DNA from: DASRDU01 sp035560235
GTDB taxonomy: Bacteria > Acidobacteriota > Blastocatellia > RBC074
NCBI GenBank assembly: GCA_035560235.1
Contig: DATMAG010000028.1
Location: 15,758-79,757, forward strand
Direction of reading: 5' to 3'
Length of the DNA: 64,000 nucleotides
How positions within the stretch are numbered: the stretch's first letter is position 1; every line of letters starts with the position of its first letter. Made by a program: the position numbers and the translations under genes. Below are positions 38,801 through 49,539 of the stretch, piece by piece. The notes beneath the pieces were generated by a model. The model searched no databases, was not told the DNA's origin, and was given only the letters and a program-made list of their open reading frames with translations.

Positions 38801-39818
38801 CGCGACTGACGATGCCGCCGTGACGCGGCGTGTTGGCGTGCCAGCTGTCGCCCGCGCTGACGAGATAATCCATTCCGGCGCGCACCGCCTGGCGCGGGTC
38901 TTTGTACGGCGGCACGTCATAAACCGAAGTGCGAAGCTGATAGAACGGATGATTCGCATCCACGCGCACGTAGTAAGTACCCTTTGTAATCAGGCGCGTC
39001 GTGAATTTGTTGCCGGGCAGCGCCTGAACCTCGTGCGGCGGCGTGACCGGATCGGCGCCGCGTTCGTAAGGCTTCGCTTCGTTGCTTTCGACCGTGAAAA
39101 CCGCAACGTCAACCGGGATGTTGTCGCGTTCGGGCAGGTCAATTTCAAAATGAACCAGCTTTGGCGCGTCGCCTTCATAAGTGAATCTGAACCAGTCAAT
39201 GCCGCCTGCGGGCAGACGATCAGCCGTCAGTTCGGGCTGCTGCGCGTAAGGCACTGCGCCGCGTTCAGGCTTTGTTTCGCTGAGCGGCACGATGTAAGGC
39301 TTGTCATCGGCTGAAGCAAAGACGGTCTGACCGAGCGTGAAATCACTGGCTTCGCGCCACGAATCATTAGGCTCGGCTTCAGTCGTCACCTGACTGTTGC
39401 GGCCTGCGGGCCATTCAACCGCAGTCACGGTGTATTCAACCGGGCGCGCTGCCGTCGAAGCGATTTCAATTTCGGCAGCGCCGCTGTGCGAGCGAAAGAG
39501 CAGGTACAGATCGGCATCGCCCTGATGCAGCGGCTTGCGGGCAATAATGCGCGGGCCATCGCGCAGCGTCACGCTGACGGTGTCGCGTTCACCGGGCGCG
39601 GCGGGCGCGGGCAGTGAAACCGTCAGCGAATGCAGCCTGCCAGGTTCAGCCTTCAACCGATGAGTTTTCGTCTGCTGCGGCGCAACCTGTTCGCGCAGGT
39701 CAGCGAGTTTACGCAGTCCGTCGCCGTTACCAGCGACAGACGCGGGCTGCGGCGGTAATGCCGCAAACAACAGCAGCAGCAACACGACGAGCGCGAGGAA
39801 TTGAATCCGTCTGGTCAT
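35847..39818 (-). CDS. Large exported HEAT-repeat protein with two cytochrome c motifs
   Basis: 1323 residues from the ATG at 39818 (signal peptide about 1-30). Two CxxCH haem sites are visible: CVACH near residue 348 and CVNCH near residue 1226. Between them lie an alpha/alpha-barrel (squalene-cyclase-like) segment (RADGQWSMLFESSSPSVEFQ) and many HEAT-type helices (PLIRMTAADALGSIHAKAAV; QLAAAQALRRIAPDAEITAA). The N-terminal 300 residues are beta-rich with an EPNDSWREASDFTLG segment. It is probably a periplasmic redox scaffold. It recalls Planctomycetes-type cytochromes. Confidence 0.85.
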   Translation of the reverse strand: MTRRIQFLALVVLLLLLFAALPPQPASVAGNGDGLRKLADLREQVAPQQTKTHRLKAEPGRLHSLTVSLPAPAAPGERDTVSVTLRDGPRIIARKPLHQGDADLYLLFRSHSGAAEIEIASTAARPVEYTVTAVEWPAGRNSQVTTEAEPNDSWREASDFTLGQTVFASADDKPYIVPLSETKPERGAVPYAQQPELTADRLPAGGIDWFRFTYEGDAPKLVHFEIDLPERDNIPVDVAVFTVESNEAKPYERGADPVTPPHEVQALPGNKFTTRLITKGTYYVRVDANHPFYQLRTSVYDVPPYKDPRQAVRAGMDYLVSAGDSWHANTPRHGGIVSRVSSTHHETQLCVACHATHFTTRGELTAARNGYPVLKRSSLQFLVERLANNPRPFYGHPEASWTNVISASANVMSRLAALVNDYDQQFTGERRLSLLKGVAGYLKIYYRGRTELPPDESNGNTPLVSTYEVAWYSWKVFNELAERTNDAEASQYRALIRSLIEQDKIKNNTDLCYQTIAFADIDRAAYAERIRRNAERILSLQRADGQWSMLFESSSPSVEFQTYHCLYALARAGYKPDHPQIAKSLKFCLDHQQEWGGWFDPKQSYENFRTPFRETQFAVMALSEFYRAVPEARQTGSGTSEQPELLTRLANINQTAAAQADAQRTLMAALQSDEPLIRMTAADALGSIHAKAAVIPLTRLLADRSKLVQLAAAQALRRIAPDAEITAALNSPDERTRWGATRIFAQHFKYLTDNTALADKLIAQLSDPYILVRTQAAKSLVQWFYWTKDEALKDRITDAFIARMAVNEHPWMRRNLLEGFYSLADENVRYLYNNWIGHLAQKEDQQRAMAAHHEASRRMAERIARALETGNELQREGLLRGLTEFHLRSGGYANAGRYTRIGNDIETVIFYAEGAPALERALLPFISSPDPARRQQAVLAAYTLRDNALENLPLAVMQRLTDADAGVRGVSEEFYKSLPLRVVEANRREAVRVLKELLESRYAEAQIAALDRIKTLGADFARREKFDEAVKSFVLRADGRVAPAALRSLADFPDLARAPELQQRLASALRSTDENLLRAGLQLVWRTPEIRELRAVAAALDELFSAPVKRKLILDLITAETAADTDLRLVSLIVEALNDSDENIRSAALGAVRRAKALQSNAAIRAGLAKLAQDPNQRLQGLAMAIYQGGSSGAELSSQADRLLDYGFFVERVMPLLARKGADGNACVNCHATHTIFRLTPPDGSGRFTEQQLRESFQSALKVVDLASPENSLLVRKPTGDASQEGLIGAKKTPHGGGQRWNGMTDPAVLTVLEWINGAKAVR

Positions 39819-40065
39819 AGCGATTGATGTCAGGTGAAACTGAAATTGCCCTGAATTGGGAAGCCGCATTGTACGTTGCCTGCCGATTGAAACAGAAGGC
39901 CCGCCAGGCTGACGCCGTTTCTTTGTTTGCGCCGAACTGCCGCGCAGCTCTCTGCAAAGCCGCGATTGTGCGGTAAAGTGTGCGTCATTGAATCACTGGA
40001 ATTTTCGTCCTTCAGGCCCGGCCTTCCCGCGCGGGCGACCGACAAACATTTCAGCGAGGAACGTG

Positions 40066-40647
40066 ATGGCACAGGCACAACAAAGCGTTTCACTGATTCC
40101 CGAATTGCAGGATTACATCAGTCAGCTTGAAGCGATCAAACGCGACGCCGCAGACCTGACGGCAGGAATGACCGAAACGCAGTTCAACTGGCGGCCCGCG
40201 CCCGGTCAGTGGTCGGTCGCAGAATGCCTGGCGCATCTGAACGCGACGGCACAGCAGTACATCCCGCTGCTCAGCGCTTCAATTGCTGAGGCGCGCGAAC
40301 GCGGATGGCTGAGCCAGGGACCGTTTCGTTACGGCTGGCTCGGAAACCGCTTCGTGCGGGCAATGGAACCGCCGGTCAAAATGAAGTTCAAGGCGCCGAA
40401 AGCCTTCGTCCCGCTACCCGATCAGCCGATGTCGAAAACAGTGCCGGAATTTATGGAACTTCAGGATCAGTTCATCAGTCTGATCGGCACGGCAAACGGT
40501 CTTGATCTGAAACGCGCCAGAGTGCCGTCACCGGCCACGAAGCTGATCAAACTGTCGCTCGGCCAGGGCTTCGCGCTCATCACCGGCCACGAACGGCGGC
40601 ATCTGCGGCAGGCCCGGCAGGTGAAAAATCATCCCGACTTTCCGTAG
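40066..40647 (+). CDS. DinB-family protein
   Basis: 193 residues from the ATG at 40066 (GAGGAACG upstream). The DinB/YfiT fold is indicated by FNWRPAPGQWSVAECLAHLN near the N-terminus and a C-terminal ITGHERRHLRQARQV. These supply the three-His metal site (H of AHL, H and H of GHERRH). The family includes metal-dependent thiol transferases. It is divergent from the HEAT/cytochrome gene. Confidence 0.88.
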   Translation: MAQAQQSVSLIPELQDYISQLEAIKRDAADLTAGMTETQFNWRPAPGQWSVAECLAHLNATAQQYIPLLSASIAEARERGWLSQGPFRYGWLGNRFVRAMEPPVKMKFKAPKAFVPLPDQPMSKTVPEFMELQDQFISLIGTANGLDLKRARVPSPATKLIKLSLGQGFALITGHERRHLRQARQVKNHPDFP

Positions 40648-40933
40648 CAGAACTGCTTGTACAGGCTACCCGACATAACCAGATGAGCGTATAATTCGCT
40701 TGGCTGATGTTCCAGTGAGACATTGCACCGACTCGACTGACACAGCAGCACCATATCACACGCTCACGCATCAGTCTCAGCAGACAACGCGGTTTATGCA
40801 ACGATGCTCAGGAAGCTGTCAGGTTGCGACGACCTGAATGGACGCTGCCGAGGCGTCTCTCTCTTCACCGTTTCTGCGACCTGAACACGCCTGATTTACT
40901 GTCACGGCAGGACCTGCCTTCAGGAGAACGGTT

Positions 40934-43900
40934 ATGTCCAAAGTGTTCCTCCGCTCACTCGCAGCGCTTCTCATTCTCTGTGCAATCACTGTGGCCGCAC
41001 GCGCTCAGGCCGATGTGTCCACGGCCACCGCCCGGGGCACTGTTACCGATGTTCAGGGCGCGGCACTGCCCAACGCTACCGTCACCATCAGAAGCATTGA
41101 TCAGGGAACATCCCGCACGGCAAAGACTGAAGCTGATGGCGAATACATCTTTCTGACCCTGCGGCCCGGCCTTTATGAAATTACGGTCGAGGCTCCCGGC
41201 TTTGCCAGAAGCGTGATCAGGGACGTTCAGCTCACCGTCGGTCAGACAGCCACGTATGACGTGCAGTTGCAGGTCGGCGGCGTCACCACCGAAGTGACCG
41301 TGACTTCAGCCGCGCCGCTGATCGAAGTCGAACGGACGCAACAGGCCAATACCATCGAGAGTCGGCAGATCGTCAATCTGCCGAACGTTTCGCGCGATTT
41401 CACCTCCTACATCTTCACGCTGCCCGGAGTGTCGAGTTCCACTGCGCCGCGCGTGCAGGGTGGAGCGCGCTTCAATTTCGGCAGCTCAGGCTTTTCAATC
41501 GGCGGCAGCAACGGGCGCAACAACCTGGTGACGGTTGACGGTGGCGAGAATGAATACGGGTCGGGGCAATTGCGTTACACCAACCTCAGCCCCGAAGCCG
41601 TGCAGGAATATCAGGTCAACCGCAACGGCTCGACGGCAGAGAACGGCTTCACCGCCGGAACAGCCATCAACGTCGTGACCAAAAGCGGAACGAATCAGTT
41701 TCACGGCAGCGGGTACGTTTATTACCGCTCGCAGAAAACATCCGGTCACAACCCGGTGAACTTCCGGCCCGGCGAAAAGAAGCCGTTCAATCAGCAGGTC
41801 TTTCCCGGCTTCACGCTCGGCGGCCCGATTGTCAGAAACAAGCTCTTCTTCTTCACCAGCTACGAAAAACAGAAGTCAGACATCGCTCAGGTGCGCAGCT
41901 ACACCAACAGCCCGTTCCTCAATCCGAACGCCGCGCAGGTCGCGCTGCTCAACCGGCTGGACGCTTCGACCGACGCCAATGTGCGGCGCATTTCAGCGAA
42001 CCTGCGCACTGCGCTGACAACGAATGCGACGACCTATCCGGTGACCTTCAATCTGCTCAAGGCCAACGAAGGTTCATTCATCAACCGCGACCGGCTCAAT
42101 TTCTGGCTGACGAAGATTGATTATCAGCTCAGCAGCAGCGATTCGATCACCGGGCGCTTTTCGTATCTGCGCAATTTCTTCGGCCAGCTCGGTAGCGTCA
42201 ATCTGGTCGCGCCGAACCGCACCAACACGCTGACGGTGCGCGATTACACGACGCTGCTGTCGTGGACGCACAATTTCGGCGCGAACATCGTCAACATTGC
42301 CCGCTTCCAGATTTCGCCGCGCAACAAGGCGTTCACCGAACCGGTTACGCCCGACAGCGCCTCGCTGATCATTGACGGCGGATCGTTCGCCAGCTTTGGC
42401 CGCGACTTCACCGCCCCCTTCAACACGCTCCAGGATCGCTATCAGTTTGAAGACAACCTGAGCTGGATCACCGGCAGCCACACCCTCAAATTCGGCGCCT
42501 CGTATCGTCCGGTGCATTACCAGGTGCGCAATGAACTCTGGTTTTCAGGCGACTGGACTTTCTCTTCTGGCATCTTCCCGATCACGCTCGCCGTGCCCGC
42601 CGCCGATCAGGCCGCGTTCGTCGCCGCCGCCGGAACGGGCATTCCGACGCTGACCGGACTGCAGGCGTTCAATCGCGGGCTGCCCGTGACGGTGCGGCAG
42701 GGCTTCAACAATCCGCTCTGGGAAGACACGGCGCAGTATCTGGCCTTCTTCGCGCAGGACAGCTGGAAGGTCCATCAGCGCTTCACGCTCGATTTCGGCG
42801 GGCGCGTTGATTATGACGGTGAACCCGCGCCGATTCCGCACAACACATACTTCTCGCCGCGCCTCGGCTTCGCGTGGGATCTGTTCGGAGATCACAAGAC
42901 GGTGGTGCGAGGCAGCGGCGGACTCTATTACGCGCCGGTCAACTATCAGGTCGTCTATGTGACCAACCTGCTCAATGACAGCGGCCAATTCATCAATCAG
43001 GTGCTGCAGACGCCGACTGACGGCGCGAAATCGCCCGCCGCGTTGTGGGCTTACGGCGTGGCGCAGAACAAGCTGCCGCTCAAGGCGCTCAGCGAAGCCG
43101 ATTTCAAGGCGCTCGGCATCAACACCGGACGCGGCGCGCTCAACCGCGTCATCTTTCAGGCCGATCCGAATTACAAGAACAACTACTCGATCCAGGGCAG
43201 CCTCGGCATTCAGCGGCAGTTGCTGAAGGATGTCAGCCTTGATGTCGCTTATCAGGTCTATCGCGGCGTCCACCTGCAGCGTTCGCATCAGGTCAATTAC
43301 CGCGAGTCGGGCGCCTGCGCCCGCAGCGATGCACAGTGCCGCTTCGGCCCGCAGTACGTGCGCATTGACGCGACGGCGGCGCAAATCAACAACTACGAAT
43401 CAACCGCCAATTCGATCTATCACGGCCTGACGGTCAGCGTGAACAAACGGTTCAGCAACTACTTTCAGTTCCAGACCAATTACACCTTCAGCAAGACGAT
43501 TGACGACATCACCGATTACAACTCGGCGTTCTCGGCGGCCTTTCCGACGCGGCTCAACCTGGAACGGTCGCTCTCGTCCTTCGACATCCGGCATAACTTC
43601 GTGGCCAACGGCGTCTTCACGAGTCCGTTCAAAAACTATGTGCTGCGCGACATTTCGATCAGCCCGATCATTTTCCTCCGCAGCGGCATTCCCTTCACGC
43701 TCTATGCGAGCAGCGCCGACATCAACGGCGACACGCACGGCAACGACCGGCTGATTTACATCGGGCGCAATACCGGCATCGGGCCGAACTTCCGCAGCGT
43801 TGATCTGCGGCTGAACAAATGGTTCCGCTTCAGAGGTGACAGCCTGACGCGCGTTGAGTTCCTGGTTGAAGCGACGAACCTTTTCAACCGGACGAACTTT

Positions 43901-44065
43901 GCGGCAGTCAACGATGTACTCGGCGTAGATCCGGCTTCGCCCGATTACAACACCGGCACGGTGCGCCTCGAAGGCCGTCGTGATCGCGGCATCACGCAGC
44001 CGCTCGGCTTCATCGCCGCCTTCGATCCGCGCCGCATTCAGTTCGGCCTGAAGCTGGTCTTTTGA
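40934..44065 (+). CDS. TonB-dependent receptor with carboxypeptidase-regulatory-like domain
   Basis: 1043 residues. Signal peptide about 1-25 (AARAQ). A CarboxypepD_reg-like domain at about 30-110 (ATARGTVTDVQGAALPNATV; GEYIFLTLRPGLYEITVEAP) leads to a plug domain (about 125-250, TIESRQIVNLPNVSRDFTSY). A beta-barrel then runs to the C-terminal FGLKLVF, ending in Phe as expected for BamA recognition. This architecture is typical of Acidobacteriota. The ligand is unknown. AGGAG precedes the ATG. A palindrome with one mismatch follows the stop. Confidence 0.94.
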   Translation: MSKVFLRSLAALLILCAITVAARAQADVSTATARGTVTDVQGAALPNATVTIRSIDQGTSRTAKTEADGEYIFLTLRPGLYEITVEAPGFARSVIRDVQLTVGQTATYDVQLQVGGVTTEVTVTSAAPLIEVERTQQANTIESRQIVNLPNVSRDFTSYIFTLPGVSSSTAPRVQGGARFNFGSSGFSIGGSNGRNNLVTVDGGENEYGSGQLRYTNLSPEAVQEYQVNRNGSTAENGFTAGTAINVVTKSGTNQFHGSGYVYYRSQKTSGHNPVNFRPGEKKPFNQQVFPGFTLGGPIVRNKLFFFTSYEKQKSDIAQVRSYTNSPFLNPNAAQVALLNRLDASTDANVRRISANLRTALTTNATTYPVTFNLLKANEGSFINRDRLNFWLTKIDYQLSSSDSITGRFSYLRNFFGQLGSVNLVAPNRTNTLTVRDYTTLLSWTHNFGANIVNIARFQISPRNKAFTEPVTPDSASLIIDGGSFASFGRDFTAPFNTLQDRYQFEDNLSWITGSHTLKFGASYRPVHYQVRNELWFSGDWTFSSGIFPITLAVPAADQAAFVAAAGTGIPTLTGLQAFNRGLPVTVRQGFNNPLWEDTAQYLAFFAQDSWKVHQRFTLDFGGRVDYDGEPAPIPHNTYFSPRLGFAWDLFGDHKTVVRGSGGLYYAPVNYQVVYVTNLLNDSGQFINQVLQTPTDGAKSPAALWAYGVAQNKLPLKALSEADFKALGINTGRGALNRVIFQADPNYKNNYSIQGSLGIQRQLLKDVSLDVAYQVYRGVHLQRSHQVNYRESGACARSDAQCRFGPQYVRIDATAAQINNYESTANSIYHGLTVSVNKRFSNYFQFQTNYTFSKTIDDITDYNSAFSAAFPTRLNLERSLSSFDIRHNFVANGVFTSPFKNYVLRDISISPIIFLRSGIPFTLYASSADINGDTHGNDRLIYIGRNTGIGPNFRSVDLRLNKWFRFRGDSLTRVEFLVEATNLFNRTNFAAVNDVLGVDPASPDYNTGTVRLEGRRDRGITQPLGFIAAFDPRRIQFGLKLVF

Positions 44066-44071
44066 AAAAGA

Positions 44072-44170
44072 GAGATGACGGAACAAACGGAAATCACGGA
44101 ACAGACGGAAGAAGAACTGAACAGAGTCTGAAGCCTTCCCTTCTTTTCTTTCTGTTTGTTCCGTCATCTC
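44072..44170. repeat. Inverted repeat downstream of the TonB receptor (family F)
   Basis: 22-base arms at 44072-44093 and 44149-44170 (GAGATGACGGAACAAAC) pair with one mismatch. The same arm sequence recurs at 52760-52855. It probably doubles as a transcript end for the receptor gene. Confidence 0.85.
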
Positions 44171-44291
44171 ACTCTTTCACTTCTCAACTCGCATTCCCCC
44201 CATTCCCTGCGCTGCCCCATCGCGCACCTGCCTGATGAAAGGGCAATATGAACAAGACTGCCTTCCTGCTCATGGCCATCTCTCGCTGGCC

Positions 44292-44375
44292 AGATCCAGC
44301 AGGGAGTTGTCCGAGGCCCGCGACCGCCTGGAAGCGAAAGTCCGCGAACGCACCAAGGAGCTGAGCCGGACCAAC
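44292..44375 (+). pseudogene. Histidine-kinase linker fragment
   Basis: 28 codons read like the coiled-coil linker before a PAS or kinase module (RSSRELSEARDRLEAKVRER then TKELSRTN). No PAS, HisKA or ATPase domain follows, and the frame runs into unrelated sequence. The rest of 44066-44655 shows no supported gene. Confidence 0.4.
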
Positions 44376-44655
44376 GGGATCCGAATGCTGAGTGGCGGGA
44401 GTTCAAGACGAAACGCTCCCGATGTTGCAGAAAGCAGGAGACAACCAGCAGACCCTCTGGAATACGTCCAGGCGAAGGCGGAATGCTGGTCGTCACGCCC
44501 GTTGAAAGCCTCTCGCAGTATGGCAACCCCGGCCCGACTGTCAGAGTACTCGGACAGGAAGGCGCGGCGGCTGACAACGCGAGGCGCGCGGTTCATTGAA
44601 AGCGCGCACACCGTCGCCATCGAGACGCGGCCTGACCTGAGCAGCCCGCCAGCGT

Positions 44656-45330
44656 TCAGTTCAGCCCGGTCAGGCGGATGCCGGTGTGTGTTTTGTAGCG
44701 AATGTTGACGCCGATCAGCAGCGCGGTTATGGCTTCGACAATGCGTGAATTTGCCAGCACTCCGGCATCCACGAATCGGCAGCCCGCAATCGCTTCGATG
44801 AGCGGGCGCAGACGGGCTTTGGCTTCCTTTTTGTCGCCGCACACCAGGATGTCGCATTCGACCTCGTGCGCAAGATCAGCGAGCGCCGCTGCGCCCACGT
44901 TGTGAAAGGCCGACACAACATCAACGCCAGCGGGCGCAAATTCGGCGCACTGTTCAGCCGCCGACCCGGCCCAGACTCCAAGCAGCCGCGTCGGTTTGCC
45001 GCCGACTGCCGGTTCGAGCGGAACCGTCACATCAACGAGCAGCGAACCGGGGCTGAGTCGCGCGCTGATGTCTTTGAGCGTGGCAATCTGCGCCGCAAAC
45101 GGAACCGTCACCACCACAATCGAAGCGCCCGCCGCCGCATCACCATTGGCCGCGCCTGCGATGTTCACTTCACTGCCCAGTCTGGTTTTCAGCTCTTCAG
45201 CCGTTGCCGTTGCGCGCGCCGCATCGCGCGAACCGATTGTGACCGCGTATCCGGCCTGCGCCCAGCGCAGCGCCAGCCCTGACCCCTGATCGCCCGTGCC
45301 GCCAATTACGGCAATTTGTTCGCCTGCCAT
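44656..45330 (-). CDS. NADPH-dependent F420 reductase-like protein (NPD)
   Basis: 224 residues from the ATG at 45330, preceded by GAGGGAG; the in-frame ATG at 45345 only provides that site. The Rossmann loop AVIGGTGDQGSGLALRWAQA is at the N-terminus. Then come TIGSRDAARA, VVVTVPFAAQ, VSAFHNVGAAALAD, LVCGDKKEAK and AITALLIGVNIRYK, all typical of F420H2:NADP+ oxidoreductases (NpdG/Fno). It would exchange hydride between coenzyme F420 and NADP. No F420 biosynthesis gene is in the window. It could instead be a related NADP-binding enzyme. Confidence 0.8.
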   Translation of the reverse strand: MAGEQIAVIGGTGDQGSGLALRWAQAGYAVTIGSRDAARATATAEELKTRLGSEVNIAGAANGDAAAGASIVVVTVPFAAQIATLKDISARLSPGSLLVDVTVPLEPAVGGKPTRLLGVWAGSAAEQCAEFAPAGVDVVSAFHNVGAAALADLAHEVECDILVCGDKKEAKARLRPLIEAIAGCRFVDAGVLANSRIVEAITALLIGVNIRYKTHTGIRLTGLN

Positions 45331-45403
45331 AACTCTCCCTCTCAAAGTGACGCCCTGCCCATCTGAGCAGGGCGTCTGTCCTGATCGTCCCGAATCGCAG
45401 TTG

Positions 45404-46420
45404 TTACGGCGACGGCTTTTTGAACTTCTCGATGTAAGCCTTCAGCCCGTCGGCCTTGCCGTCGTGGCGGAACGAATAATAGGCTTCGAGCGCCTGCATC
45501 AGTTGCTGCTGCATCGGCTGGAACTGCGCCTTCCCTTCTGCCGCGGCGATGGCGCGAGCGTAATATTCAATCACCTGATCTATCTTTTCGTTGGCTTTTT
45601 TGAGCAGTTCGTCGCGCAGTCCGGGCGGCGCGGCCTGATACTCTTTGGCGACGGCGCGGTATTCGTCATCGTAAATCTGACCGAGCGCGGCGAAGGTGAC
45701 CGGGTCGGACTGATCGAGTCCGGCGGCATTTTCGAGCCGCGCTTTCGCCGTCTCACGGTCATTGGTGAAAAGGGCGAACAGGCCCTGCACCTGATAGAGT
45801 CTCGGCAGCGCATGGTTGCGGTACTTGTCCCAGAACTCCTTCTCCATCCGCTCAGGCCGCCTGTCGCCTTCGATCAGCGCGAGCGCCCGGCTGCTGTAAT
45901 CCTTCGTCTGCTGAACGTATTTCTGATTCTGCTGCTGCAGCTGATTGAGTCCGGCCACGGCGAGCGGCGTCATCACGCGCAGATCTTCGGGCTGTTTTTC
46001 CAGATACTTCGCGCCTTCCTGAAAGGCTTCATCCACCTTGTTCTGCGCGAGCAGTGATTCGACGAGCGCGACTTCAACGTACCAGGCTTCATCGGGCTGA
46101 TTGAAGGTTGAAACGAACTGCCGCGCCTGCGCGACCCGCTGTGCGTGATCGGCAGTCCGCTCGATGTTTTCGGCCACGTGAATGGCGACCTTCGGGCGCA
46201 TCGGACTCTTGCCGTATTTTTTGAGATAGTCGCCCGCGGCCTTCAGCTTGGCTGGAACGTCAGGCGCGGAATTGATTTTATTGAGCGCCTGCTGTTCGCC
46301 GTCGGAAATTTTCGGCTGATCCTTCGCCTGCGCGGGCGACCGGCCCCAGGCTGCCGCTCCGATCAGGAGCGCGCACACCAGCGCCGACAGGGCCTGTCTG
46401 ACAAATGATTCTGCTTTCAT
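45404..46420 (-). CDS. Exported TPR-like protein of unknown function
   Basis: 338 residues with a signal peptide (about 1-32, LLIGAAAWGRSPAQA). The mature part is all helical with TPR-like repeats (VALVESLLAQNKVDEAFQEG then AKYLEKQPEDL; ALPRLYQVQGLFALFTNDRE then TAKARLENAAGL). I recognise no catalytic motif. It is probably a periplasmic protein-interaction factor. It is followed downstream by the F420 reductase-like gene on the same strand, 73 bp away. Confidence 0.75.
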   Translation of the reverse strand: MKAESFVRQALSALVCALLIGAAAWGRSPAQAKDQPKISDGEQQALNKINSAPDVPAKLKAAGDYLKKYGKSPMRPKVAIHVAENIERTADHAQRVAQARQFVSTFNQPDEAWYVEVALVESLLAQNKVDEAFQEGAKYLEKQPEDLRVMTPLAVAGLNQLQQQNQKYVQQTKDYSSRALALIEGDRRPERMEKEFWDKYRNHALPRLYQVQGLFALFTNDRETAKARLENAAGLDQSDPVTFAALGQIYDDEYRAVAKEYQAAPPGLRDELLKKANEKIDQVIEYYARAIAAAEGKAQFQPMQQQLMQALEAYYSFRHDGKADGLKAYIEKFKKPSP

Positions 46421-46530
46421 CGTTGTCCTCGTTTTGAAGTTGGAATGTGATTGACGCGCATGGAATGCGCCATCAGTGCGGTCAGAGTATAGCCGGAAAG
46501 ACCGCTTCCGACCATTGCTGCAGAGGCTTC

Positions 46531-46797
46531 CTCCGTTGCGGAAAGGTTCGACTTGTGCGGATTGTGCGACTTCAAGCCTGACAAAATCGGTGAACAGGAT
46601 GCCACGGCCTCGCGCCGTGGAGTGTCACGTTGCCTGCTGCTGTCGCCGCTGGCGCTGGCCGCTCCTCAAGCCAGAAGCGTGAACCTTCACGGGACAAGCC
46701 CGTGGCATCCCGGAAAGGTGGGCGCTGGTGTGGCGACGAGCGTGAACCTCCGCGGGACAAGGCGCGTGGCTTCCTCTCAAAGCTTTCCGCAACGGAG
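46531..46797. repeat. Composite palindromic element (267 bp)
   Basis: Perfect 15-bp outer inverted repeats (CTCCGTTGCGGAAAG at 46531-46545; its complement at 46783-46797) enclose three related units of about 34 bp. Two are direct (46677-46710 and 46740-46774, GCGTGAACCTYCRCGGGACA-like). One is inverted (46597-46629). Short frames inside are not credible genes. The whole 510-bp gap 46421-46930 holds nothing else that I can support. Confidence 0.75.
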
Positions 46798-46930
46798 TGG
46801 CAATCAGGGCGTGACTGGTGCTACATTCCTGCCGCTTACCTGACAGAGTTTTTTCCCGGATGAGCAGCGCGTGCCAGCCTGGTCACTGCGTCCATCTGAA
46901 AACCGCTGTAACTTTGCCGACAGTTGATCT

Positions 46931-49498
<2,568 letters not shown>

Positions 49499-49539
49499 AG
49501 AGAGATTTCCGTCATCTCTCCTGTTTCATCTGAAGTCTT

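Noticed and set aside
40690..40697. TATAAT box upstream of the TonB receptor as a promoter
   Set aside because: No acceptable -35 element lies at 16-18 bp, so it is not listed as a feature.
40824..41156. 110-codon frame ahead of the TonB receptor
   Set aside because: Out of frame overlap with the receptor start; no family features; composition like non-coding DNA.
44235..44857. Overlapping frames of 130-195 codons on both strands
   Set aside because: Apart from the 28-codon kinase-like piece they show no family features, low-complexity composition and no ribosome sites.
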